From NCBI GenBank assembly GCA_021825225.1, contig JAKAIH010000139.1:1-7207 (forward strand): a stretch of 7,207 nucleotides of DNA, written 5' to 3'. Origin of the DNA: Pseudomonadota bacterium (lineage in GTDB: Bacteria > Pseudomonadota > Gammaproteobacteria > Burkholderiales > SG8-39). Numbering within the stretch: position 1 is the stretch's first letter; each line of letters opens with the position of its first letter. Shown here piece by piece: positions 1 through 5,213 of the stretch. The notes under the pieces are model-generated. The model saw only the letters and a program-made list of their open reading frames with translations, did not search any database and had not been told where the DNA came from. The position numbers and the translations under genes were made by a program.

Positions 1-263
1 CGCTCAAGCTGCTGCTGTATTTCTCCCTCATCGGCTGCATGTTCACGCCCTGGGGCCTCGCCACCGCCGGCGCCGGCTTCGTCGCGTACGCGATCGGGGC
101 GGTAAGCTACGTCGCGAAGCTTGCGGCTGGCGGCTTCCTGCTGGCCGTGTTCGAGACGGCGACCGCCAAAATGCGCGTGTTCCGCGTGTCGGATTTTCTC
201 GGCGCGGCGCTGATGCTCGGCTTGCTCGGCGCGCTGCTGCTGTTCGTGTCGCAGAGCGCCTGA
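1..263 (+). CDS. hyfC: HyfC/HycD/NuoH-like membrane subunit, C-terminal fragment
   Basis: This is the last 86 residues of an integral membrane subunit of the respiratory complex I subunit 1 / formate hydrogenlyase subunit 4 family; the gene starts before the window. The reading frame is open from base 3, so the internal Met at base 39 is not the real start. The fragment contains about three hydrophobic segments. The stretch FETATAKMRVFRVSDFLGAA near the end is typical of HyfC/HycD C-termini. In complex I the NuoH homologue anchors the peripheral arm to the membrane and forms part of the quinone cavity and of the link to proton pumping. The stop overlaps the next start (TGATG), indicating translational coupling with the HyfE-like gene. 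The family call is firm from sequence plus gene order; the exact paralogue is less certain because about two thirds of the protein is missing. Confidence 0.85.
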   Translation, partial: LKLLLYFSLIGCMFTPWGLATAGAGFVAYAIGAVSYVAKLAAGGFLLAVFETATAKMRVFRVSDFLGAALMLGLLGALLLFVSQSA

Positions 264-925
264 TGGACCGCCTCGCACTGGACGTTGCCCACCTCTTTGC
301 CGGCGGGCTCGTGCTCGTCAGTTTCATGCTGCTGTACCAGGACCGCATGTTCGGCCTGCTCAATATCTTCGCGCTGCACGCCCTCGTAGTGTCGCTGTCG
401 GTGGCCTGGCAGGCGCACATTCAGAACGCGCCGCACCTGTACATCACCGCCGCCATCGCGCTCGTGGTCAAGGCCATCGTCATTCCGGTGGCGCTGCACC
501 GCATCATCGTGCGCCTCGGCATCCACCGCACCATAGAGACGGTGGGCGGCATCGGGCAGACCATGCTCGCCGGCATCGGCCTGGTCGCGCTATCGATCCT
601 GGTCATGCTGCCGATCACGGCCGAGGCCGGAACGCTCACGCGCGAGGATCTGGCGTTTTCGCTGTCGGTAATCCTGCTCGGCCTGCTGATGATGATTTCG
701 CGGCGCAACGCGGTGAGCCAGATCATCGGCTTCATGTCGATCGAGAACGGCCTGATCCTGGCCGCGACCGCCGCCAAGGGCATGCCGCTGGTGGTCGAGA
801 TCAGCGTCGCGTTTTCCATCATCATCGCGCTGATCGTGGTCGGAATATTCCTGTTCCGCATCCGCGAGCGCTTCGACACCATGGACGTGCACGCGCTGGA
901 GCGCTTCCGCGGGGGCCAGCCATGA
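263..925 (+). CDS. hyfE: Hydrogenase-4 component E-like (NuoK-like) membrane subunit
   Basis: This 220-residue, very hydrophobic protein is predicted to have about six or seven membrane spans and matches hydrogenase-4 component E in length and context. Its C-terminal half resembles NuoK of complex I. Glu161 (in IGFMSIENGLIL) and Glu179 (in LVVEISVAFS) sit in membrane segments where NuoK has its two essential buried glutamates, so the subunit probably contributes to the proton path linking the redox arm to the antiporter module. A polar C-terminal tail (RIRERFDTMDVHALERF) should lie in the cytoplasm. The start overlaps the previous stop by one base, and the stop overlaps the next start as ATGA. 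There is no strong Shine-Dalgarno, consistent with coupled translation. The glutamate equivalence is my alignment by eye. Confidence 0.9.
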   Translation: MDRLALDVAHLFAGGLVLVSFMLLYQDRMFGLLNIFALHALVVSLSVAWQAHIQNAPHLYITAAIALVVKAIVIPVALHRIIVRLGIHRTIETVGGIGQTMLAGIGLVALSILVMLPITAEAGTLTREDLAFSLSVILLGLLMMISRRNAVSQIIGFMSIENGLILAATAAKGMPLVVEISVAFSIIIALIVVGIFLFRIRERFDTMDVHALERFRGGQP

Positions 926-2370
926 CCGAATTCGGTCCGGTCATGCTGCTGGCGGTGCTGCTGGTGCCGCTCGGGAGCGCGGCGCTGCTGGCGCTGTTCC
1001 AGGACGACCGCGTCACCGGTCGGCTGAATGCGCTGGCGTCGCTGGTGACCTTCCTCGCTTCGACCTCGCTGTTCTTCGCGCGCCCCGAGCCGGGGCCGTT
1101 CCTGATCGTCGACGACGTGAACGTGGTGTTCATCGTGCTCAACACTTTCGTCGCCTTCACCACCAGCGTGTTCAGCGCGAGCTACATCGCGCACGAGCTC
1201 GAGACCGGACGGCTCACGCCGGTGTACCTGCGCTTCTACCACGCGATGTACCAGACGCTGATGTTCGCGATGAACCTGGCGCTGCTGTCGAACAACGTCG
1301 GGCTGATGTGGGTCGCGATCGAGCTCGCCACGCTGACCACGGTGCTGATGGTGGGCCTGTACCGCACGCCCGCCGCGCTCGAGGCGGCGTGGAAATATTT
1401 CATCCTCGGCAGCGTCGGCATCGCGCTGGCGCTGTTCGGCACGATCCTGGTCTATCTCGCCGCGCGCTCGGTCGTAGGCGAGGGCCTCGATGCGATGGCC
1501 TGGAACGTGCTCGTCAAGCGCGCACCCTCGTTCGATCCGCACCTGCTCAATCTCGCGTTCGCATTCCTGCTGCTCGGCTACGGCACCAAGGTCGGCCTGG
1601 TGCCGCTGCACGCCTGGCTGCCCGACGCGCATGCCGAAGGCCCGACGCCGATCTCGGCCGTGCTCTCCGGCCTGCTGCTCAACGTGGCGCTGTTCGCGGT
1701 GCTGCGCTTCAAGATGGTGATGTCGGCCAATCCCGGGGCGCTCGCGCCAGGCCCGCTGATGGTGACGCTCGGCCTGCTGTCGGTGCTGTTCGCCGCGTTC
1801 ATGCTGTACCGGCGCCACGACATCAAGCGCATGTTCGCCTACTCCTCCATCGAGCACATGGGCGTCATCACCTTCGCCTTCGGCATGGGCGGGCCGCTCG
1901 CCAACTTCGCCGGGCTGCTGCACATGATTTTCCACAGCCTCACCAAATCGGCCATATTCTTTTCCGTCGGCCACATCGCGCAGATCAAGGGCACGCAAAC
2001 CATGGCGGACATCCGCGGGCTCACGGTCACGCACCCGGTGCTCGGCTGGGGGCTGGTGCTCGGCGTGATGACCATCGTCGGCCTGCCGCCGATGGGCATT
2101 TTCATGTCGGAGTTCCTCATCATCAGCTCCACCTTCGCGCGCCAGCCGGCGCTCGCGGTGGCGCTGGCGCTCGGCCTGCTCTTGACCCTGGGCGCGCTGC
2201 TATGGCGCCTGAACGGCCTCGCGTTCGGCGAGTCGCTGGGCAAGGACGCCCCGTCCGACGCTTCGTTCATCCCCATGTTCGCGCATCTCGGACTGGTGCT
2301 CGCGGCCGGCATTTTTCTGCCGCCAGCGCTGGTGTCCTGGTTTCAGTACGTCGCGGGTTTGCTCGGCTAG
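922..2370 (+). CDS. hyfF: Hydrogenase-4 subunit F-like antiporter/proton-pumping subunit
   Basis: This 482-residue polytopic protein belongs to the Mrp-antiporter/NuoL-NuoM-NuoN family (proton_antipo_M domain at about residues 125-415), the ion-translocating module of complex I and group 4 hydrogenases. The hallmark residues are present: Glu134 in the segment MWVAIELATL, Lys158, Lys223 in GYGTKVGLVPLHAWLPDAHA, the adjoining His/Trp/Pro/Asp cluster (residues 230-237), and His338/Lys342 in IFHSLTKSAIFF. These correspond to the buried Glu-Lys axis used for proton transfer, so the pump looks functional. Length and the absence of a long C-terminal lateral helix agree with HyfF rather than NuoL. 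It overlaps hyfE by 4 bp (ATGA) and is followed after 17 bp by the large-subunit gene. Whether H+ or Na+ is moved cannot be read from the sequence. Confidence 0.92.
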   Translation: MTEFGPVMLLAVLLVPLGSAALLALFQDDRVTGRLNALASLVTFLASTSLFFARPEPGPFLIVDDVNVVFIVLNTFVAFTTSVFSASYIAHELETGRLTPVYLRFYHAMYQTLMFAMNLALLSNNVGLMWVAIELATLTTVLMVGLYRTPAALEAAWKYFILGSVGIALALFGTILVYLAARSVVGEGLDAMAWNVLVKRAPSFDPHLLNLAFAFLLLGYGTKVGLVPLHAWLPDAHAEGPTPISAVLSGLLLNVALFAVLRFKMVMSANPGALAPGPLMVTLGLLSVLFAAFMLYRRHDIKRMFAYSSIEHMGVITFAFGMGGPLANFAGLLHMIFHSLTKSAIFFSVGHIAQIKGTQTMADIRGLTVTHPVLGWGLVLGVMTIVGLPPMGIFMSEFLIISSTFARQPALAVALALGLLLTLGALLWRLNGLAFGESLGKDAPSDASFIPMFAHLGLVLAAGIFLPPALVSWFQYVAGLLG

Positions 2371-2387
2371 GCGCGGCGATCTGGGCC

Positions 2388-3905
2388 ATGAAAACACTGC
2401 GCGAGCTCATCGACGAAGGCCAGACGATAGCGGCGCACCGGCCGTGGCCGCGCGCACTCGTCGGCGAAGAGGCCTGGCTGCAGGCAATCGGCCTGCTGCA
2501 GGAGCAGACGTGCACGCTGCTTGGGCTGTGGGGCGACAACGCGACCGTGCACCTGGCGCTCCTCGACGAAGCGCGCAAGGAGCCGGCGCTTCTGAGCTAC
2601 GAGTGCGAGGACGACAGCTACCCTTCCGTGGGACGGCTGCATGCGCCCGCGATCCGGCTCGAGCGCGCGCTGCGCGACCTGTCGGGGCTGGATCCAGAAG
2701 GCCTGCCCGATACGCGCGCCTGGCTGGACCACGGCAAGTGGCCGGTGCTGCGTCCGCTGGGGAAGACCGAGCGCGTTGCGGCCACGCGCAAGCGCAAACC
2801 CTACCCGCTGCTGAGCGCCGAAGGCGAGAGCCTGCACCAGATTCCGGTCGGCCCGGTGCACGCGGGCATCATCGAACCGGGACATTTTCGTTTCACCGCC
2901 AGCGGCGAAACGGTGGTGCGTCTGGAGGAGCGGCTCGGCTATGTGCATAAGGGGACCGAGTCGCTCCTCGCGGGGCAGGCGCCCGAGCGCGCCGCAATGC
3001 TGGCCGGACGCGTATCCGGAGACAGCACCGTGGCCTATGCGCTCGCCTTCGCGCGCGCGCTCGAAGCCGCGCTGGGCGCCGAAGTGCCGGCGCGCGCGGT
3101 TTGGCTGCGCGCGCTCATGGCGGAGCTCGAGCGCCTGGCCAATCATTTCGGCGACATCGGCGCCATCTGCAACGATGCCGCCTTCGCCATGCTGCACGCG
3201 CACTGCGGCCTGCTGCGCGAGCAGGTGCTGCGCGCGGCCGCGGCCTGTTTCGGCCACCGGCTCATGATGGACTGCATCGTTCCCGGCGGCGTGCGCGCCG
3301 ACCTGCCCGGCGACGCCCGCCGGCGGCTGGCGGATCTCGTCGCCCAGGTGCGCAAGTACTTTCCCGAACTGATCGAGCTGTACGACAACACCGCCTCGCT
3401 GCAGGACCGCACCGTCGGCACCGGCGTGCTGTCGGCGAAGCTCGCGCGGCAGTTCGGCTGCGGCGGTTACGTCGGCCGCGCCTCGGGACGCGCCTTCGAT
3501 GCGCGGCGCATGCCCGGCTATGCGCCCTACGACCGGCTGCAGTTCGAGCTGCCGCTGCGCGAAGAGGGCGACGTCGATGCGCGCGTGTGGATCCGCATAC
3601 GCGAGGTCGAGCAAAGCCTGGCCCTCGTCGAACAGATCCTGCTCGCGCTGCCCGACGGACCGGTCGCGCGCCCGCTGCCCGCCGCCAATGCGGCCGAGGG
3701 CGTGGCGCTCATCGAGGGTTTCCGCGGCGATATCCTCGCCTGGGTCAGGACCGGCGCCGACGGCAGGATCGCGCGCTGCCATCTGCGCGACCCGTCCTGG
3801 TTCCAATGGCCCGTGCTAGAGGCCGCGATCGAGGGTAACATCGTCGCCGACTTCCCTCTGTGCAACAAATCGTTCAACTGCTCCTACTCGGGCCACGACC
3901 TCTAG
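2388..3905 (+). CDS. HyfG/HycE-like large subunit lacking the NiFe-binding cysteines (Ehr-type)
   Basis: This 505-residue protein has two parts. Residues 1 to about 125 are a NuoC-like (30 kDa) domain with the YPSVGRLHAPAIRLERALRD region. Residues from about 145 are a HycE/NuoD-like (49 kDa, NiFe large subunit) domain, with His158 in GPVHAGIIEPG and GYVHKGTESL (185-194). A true group 4 hydrogenase binds its Ni-Fe centre with R-x-C-G-x-C near the middle and D-P-C-x-x-C near the C-terminus. Here the first motif reads RVSGDS (208-213), with Ser210 and Ser213 in place of Cys. The second region reads FNCSYSGHD (496-504), with Ser499 and Gly502 at the cysteine positions. It should therefore not bind Ni-Fe or make hydrogen. 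This is the signature of energy-converting hydrogenase-related (Ehr) complexes; the substrate is unknown. HycE is longer (569 residues). Translation starts at the Met at 2388; the frame is open upstream only because it overlaps hyfF. I see no clear Shine-Dalgarno. I leave the symbol blank because hyfG would imply hydrogenase activity. Confidence 0.88.
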   Translation: MKTLRELIDEGQTIAAHRPWPRALVGEEAWLQAIGLLQEQTCTLLGLWGDNATVHLALLDEARKEPALLSYECEDDSYPSVGRLHAPAIRLERALRDLSGLDPEGLPDTRAWLDHGKWPVLRPLGKTERVAATRKRKPYPLLSAEGESLHQIPVGPVHAGIIEPGHFRFTASGETVVRLEERLGYVHKGTESLLAGQAPERAAMLAGRVSGDSTVAYALAFARALEAALGAEVPARAVWLRALMAELERLANHFGDIGAICNDAAFAMLHAHCGLLREQVLRAAAACFGHRLMMDCIVPGGVRADLPGDARRRLADLVAQVRKYFPELIELYDNTASLQDRTVGTGVLSAKLARQFGCGGYVGRASGRAFDARRMPGYAPYDRLQFELPLREEGDVDARVWIRIREVEQSLALVEQILLALPDGPVARPLPAANAAEGVALIEGFRGDILAWVRTGADGRIARCHLRDPSWFQWPVLEAAIEGNIVADFPLCNKSFNCSYSGHDL

Positions 3906-3916
3906 GCTGACCGCAG

Positions 3917-4453
3917 ATGCGCAGAATGATTTTCAAGAGTCTGGTGCACGGTCCGCTCACCGAGGCGGCGCCGGCGGCCGACGCTGCCGCGCTGGCCGAG
4001 CTTGCGGCGCAGGTCAATGCCGCGGCGCGGCGCCGGCTCGGCCGCACCCTCTCGATTCGCGAGGTCGATGCGGGTTCCTGCAACGGCTGCGAGCTCGAGA
4101 TACACGCGCTCAACAATGTGCTCTACGACCTGGAGCGCTTCGGCATGCGCTTCGTCGCCTCGCCGCGCCACGCCGACGTGCTGCTGGTGACGGGGCCGGT
4201 CACGATCAATATGCGCGAAGCGCTGGAGCGCACCTACCAGGCGACGCCTCACCCGAAATGGGTGGTCGCGGTCGGGGACTGCGGGCGCGACGGCGGCGTG
4301 TTCGCCGGCAGCTATGCCTGCGTCGGCGGCGTCTCCGCCGTGTTGCCGGTGGACCTGCACATAGCCGGCTGCCCGCCTGCGCCGCTGGCGCTGCTCAAGG
4401 GCCTGCTCGCGCTGCTCGAAAACGCCGAGCGCGGCGCAGGCGCAGCGGTCTAG
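3917..4453 (+). CDS. HyfI/HycG/NuoB-like [4Fe-4S] subunit
   Basis: This 178-residue soluble protein is of the complex I 20 kDa / NiFe hydrogenase small-subunit family. All four ligands of the proximal (N2-type) [4Fe-4S] cluster are visible: Cys55 and Cys58 in GSCNGCELE, Cys122 in VGDCGRDGG, and Cys152 in AGCPPAP. It should pass electrons to or from the catalytic pocket of the adjacent large subunit on the cytoplasmic face of the membrane arm. An Ala-rich N-terminal stretch of about 40 residues precedes the conserved domain. An in-frame stop at 3908 makes the ATG at 3917 the first possible start; Met4 (3926) is an alternative. The gap to the large-subunit gene is 11 bp. In E. coli hyf and hyc a ferredoxin-like gene lies between these two, and it is missing here. 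The stop overlaps that of the minus-strand small gene. HyfI-like is the best name by order; function depends on the atypical large subunit. Confidence 0.9.
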   Translation: MRRMIFKSLVHGPLTEAAPAADAAALAELAAQVNAAARRRLGRTLSIREVDAGSCNGCELEIHALNNVLYDLERFGMRFVASPRHADVLLVTGPVTINMREALERTYQATPHPKWVVAVGDCGRDGGVFAGSYACVGGVSAVLPVDLHIAGCPPAPLALLKGLLALLENAERGAGAAV

Positions 4454-4551
4454 ATGAACACCGAGACGATGATCAGGCCGAGCACGAGCGAAATGGCGAT
4501 GACGAAACCGGTGACGATCTGATTGAACGATTGGTCCTGTTGCAGGTCCAT
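4450..4551 (-). CDS. Probable 33-residue single-span membrane protein
   Basis: I do not recognise a family for this short gene, but several signals support it. From the Met at 4551 it encodes a polar head (MDLQQDQSFNQ, residues 1-11) followed by an uninterrupted hydrophobic segment of 22 residues (12-33) that runs to the C-terminus, right for one membrane span. There is no Lys or Arg, which is unusual and leaves topology open. A strong Shine-Dalgarno (GAGGGAG) lies 7 bases before the ATG, and a near-consensus sigma-70 promoter lies upstream. The frame stays open to 4680 (76 codons), but the extra N-terminal sequence is basic and low in conserved-looking features and lacks such a ribosome site. 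Its TAG overlaps the TAG of the hyfI-like gene on the other strand, so the two converge tail to tail. It may act as a small accessory or regulator of a membrane complex; that is speculation. Confidence 0.6.
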   Translation of the reverse strand: MDLQQDQSFNQIVTGFVIAISLVLGLIIVSVFI

Positions 4552-4558
4552 GATGGCG

Positions 4559-4565
4559 CTCCCTC
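4559..4565 (-). promoter_or_regulatory. Shine-Dalgarno of the 33-residue membrane protein
   Basis: Read on the minus strand this is GAGGGAG, 7 bases before the ATG at 4551. It is a purine-rich match to the 16S anti-Shine-Dalgarno in otherwise C-rich leader sequence. It decides the start of the small gene in favour of 33 rather than 76 residues. Confidence 0.6.
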
Positions 4566-4610
4566 GGCTCGATCGGGCGGGCCCGTGCGTTGGACGCCTG
4601 AGTTGCAGAT

Positions 4611-4653
4611 CGGCATTAGCGCCCGGGGCGTTTGCGGTTGACCGATAATGCCG
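4611..4653. repeat. 8-bp perfect inverted repeat overlapping the neighbouring hairpin
   Basis: CGGCATTA (4611-4618) is exactly repeated in inverse as TAATGCCG (4646-4653), with 27 bases between that include the self-complementary CGCCCGGGGCG. The right arm uses the loop and part of the right arm of the 4636-4660 hairpin, so the two structures cannot form together in one RNA. Functional meaning is unproven; an arm of 8 bp may occur by chance. Confidence 0.3.
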
Positions 4654-4660
4654 GTCCACC
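4636..4660. repeat. Imperfect 9-bp inverted repeat with 7-base loop
   Basis: GGTTGACCG (4636-4644) and CGGTCCACC (4652-4660) pair at eight of nine positions around the loop ATAATGC. It lies between the minus-strand promoter and the small membrane gene, about 25-45 bases downstream of the predicted transcription start. It could be a dimeric repressor operator or a hairpin in the leader RNA. It is not followed by a T-run in either direction, so an ordinary terminator is unlikely. Confidence 0.45.
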
Positions 4661-4688
4661 ATGCTCAAATCTTTGCACACCAGATTCG

Positions 4689-4717
4689 CTTATACCCCTG
4701 CGCCAAATTGATGTAAA
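4689..4717 (-). promoter_or_regulatory. Sigma-70 type promoter reading toward the small membrane protein gene
   Basis: On the minus strand the sequence reads TTTACA (4717-4712), a 17-base spacer, then TATAAG (4694-4689). Each hexamer matches the consensus (TTGACA, TATAAT) at five of six positions and the spacer is optimal, which is notable in DNA this GC-rich. Transcription would begin near 4682 and run leftward, giving a leader of about 130 bases before the 33-residue gene. It could continue as antisense RNA into the end of the Ehr-type operon, since I see no clear terminator there. The promoter lies just upstream of the HIT gene start, so it may interfere with that gene's own initiation. 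Confidence 0.55.
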
Positions 4718-4723
4718 GCCGGC

Positions 4724-5098
4724 ATGAATCCAAGCGACTGCATCTTCTGCAAGCCCAAGCGCGAGATCCTGGCCGAGAACAAGTACGCGCTCGCGTTCTT
4801 CGACTCCTATCCGGTGTCGCGCGGACACGCGCTCGTCGTGCCCAGGCGCCACGCGCGCACCATCTTCGATTTGCCGGACGAGGAATACGCCGACTGCTTC
4901 CGCCTGGTGCTGCCGCTGAAGGAAGTACTGCTCGCGCGCTTCGCGCCGGACGGATTCAACGTCGGCGCGAACTGCGGCGAAGCCGCCGGGCAGTCGGTAT
5001 GGCATGCGCACATCCACGTGATCCCGCGCTATGCGGGCGACGTGCCCAACCCGCGCGGCGGCGTGCGCGGCGTGATTCCGCACAAGGCGGCCTACTGA
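4724..5098 (+). CDS. HIT family protein (histidine triad nucleotide hydrolase/transferase)
   Basis: This 124-residue cytosolic protein has the complete histidine triad HAHIHV (His94, His96, His98) within QSVWHAHIHVIPRY. By analogy with HINT, His96 is the nucleophile that forms a nucleotidyl intermediate. The N-terminal CIFC pair (Cys6, Cys9), with His43 in VPRRHART and probably His94, fits the zinc site found in many bacterial HIT proteins. The GHALVVPRRH segment is also a family hallmark. Members hydrolyse or transfer nucleoside monophosphates from substrates such as AMP-lysine, AMP-NH2 or dinucleoside polyphosphates; the exact substrate cannot be read here. An in-frame TGA at 4709 makes the ATG at 4724 the first possible start; the Shine-Dalgarno (AAAG) is weak. 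The length is usual for the family. It appears to be a monocistronic gene, diverging from the small membrane gene, with no visible link to the hydrogenase-like operon. Confidence 0.92.
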   Translation: MNPSDCIFCKPKREILAENKYALAFFDSYPVSRGHALVVPRRHARTIFDLPDEEYADCFRLVLPLKEVLLARFAPDGFNVGANCGEAAGQSVWHAHIHVIPRYAGDVPNPRGGVRGVIPHKAAY

Positions 5099-5107
5099 AA
5101 CAGCGCG

Positions 5108-5123
5108 GGGCGCGGCCGCGCCC
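5108..5123. repeat. 16-bp perfect GC palindrome after the HIT gene
   Basis: GGGCGCGGCCGCGCCC is its own reverse complement and begins 10 bp after the HIT stop codon. As RNA it would fold into a short, all-GC stem of about six pairs with a four-base loop. There is no following U-tract (CAACAT comes next), so it is not a canonical intrinsic terminator. It may stabilise the 3' end or simply reflect the high GC content. Confidence 0.45.
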
Positions 5124-5161
5124 GCAACATCCGCCGCGCCGACTGGTGCTAGAGTTCACTT

Positions 5162-5180
5162 CCCCGGACCCGCGCCGGGG
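5162..5180. repeat. 6-bp inverted repeat in the leader of the GST-like gene
   Basis: CCCCGG (5162-5167) and CCGGGG (5175-5180) flank the 7-base loop ACCCGCG, 33 bp before the start of the GST-like gene. It has no U-tract. It could be a leader hairpin or protein site, but a 6-bp GC repeat is also likely by chance in this DNA. Confidence 0.25.
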
Positions 5181-5201
5181 CCGATACTGCGCACCCGCCC
5201 G

Positions 5202-5208
5202 AAAGGAG
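5202..5208 (+). promoter_or_regulatory. Shine-Dalgarno of the GST-like gene
   Basis: AAAGGAG lies 5 bases before the ATG at 5214. It is the strongest ribosome site on the + strand of this window. It fixes that start and marks the GST-like gene as the likely first gene of a new transcription unit. Confidence 0.75.
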
Positions 5209-5213
5209 CCGCC

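Noticed and set aside
421..2034. 537-residue open frame on the minus strand, antisense to hyfE and hyfF
   Set aside because: The product is rich in His, Arg, Glu and Gln without any fold-like pattern, the typical antisense shadow of GC-rich coding DNA. The + strand genes here are unambiguous.
1308..2387. N-terminal extension of the large-subunit frame into hyfF
   Set aside because: The translated extension is Arg/Ala/His-rich and overlaps hyfF; homology begins only after the Met at 2388.
2367..3806. 479-residue open frame on the minus strand, antisense to the large subunit
   Set aside because: It has the same antisense composition, no recognisable motif, and covers a clear family gene on the + strand.
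4552..4680. Upstream extension of the small minus-strand protein to 76 residues
   Set aside because: The extra residues are polar and basic with no ribosome site at the upstream Met, while GAGGGAG is well placed for the 33-residue start. The extension also lies in the predicted leader.
4673..4696. + strand promoter for the HIT gene (TTGCAC and TATACC)
   Set aside because: The spacer is only 12 bases, too short for sigma-70. TATACC alone is largely the complement of the better minus-strand -10.
5162..5180. Intrinsic terminator between the HIT and GST genes
   Set aside because: The hairpin is only 6 bp and is followed by CCGATACTGC rather than a U-tract.
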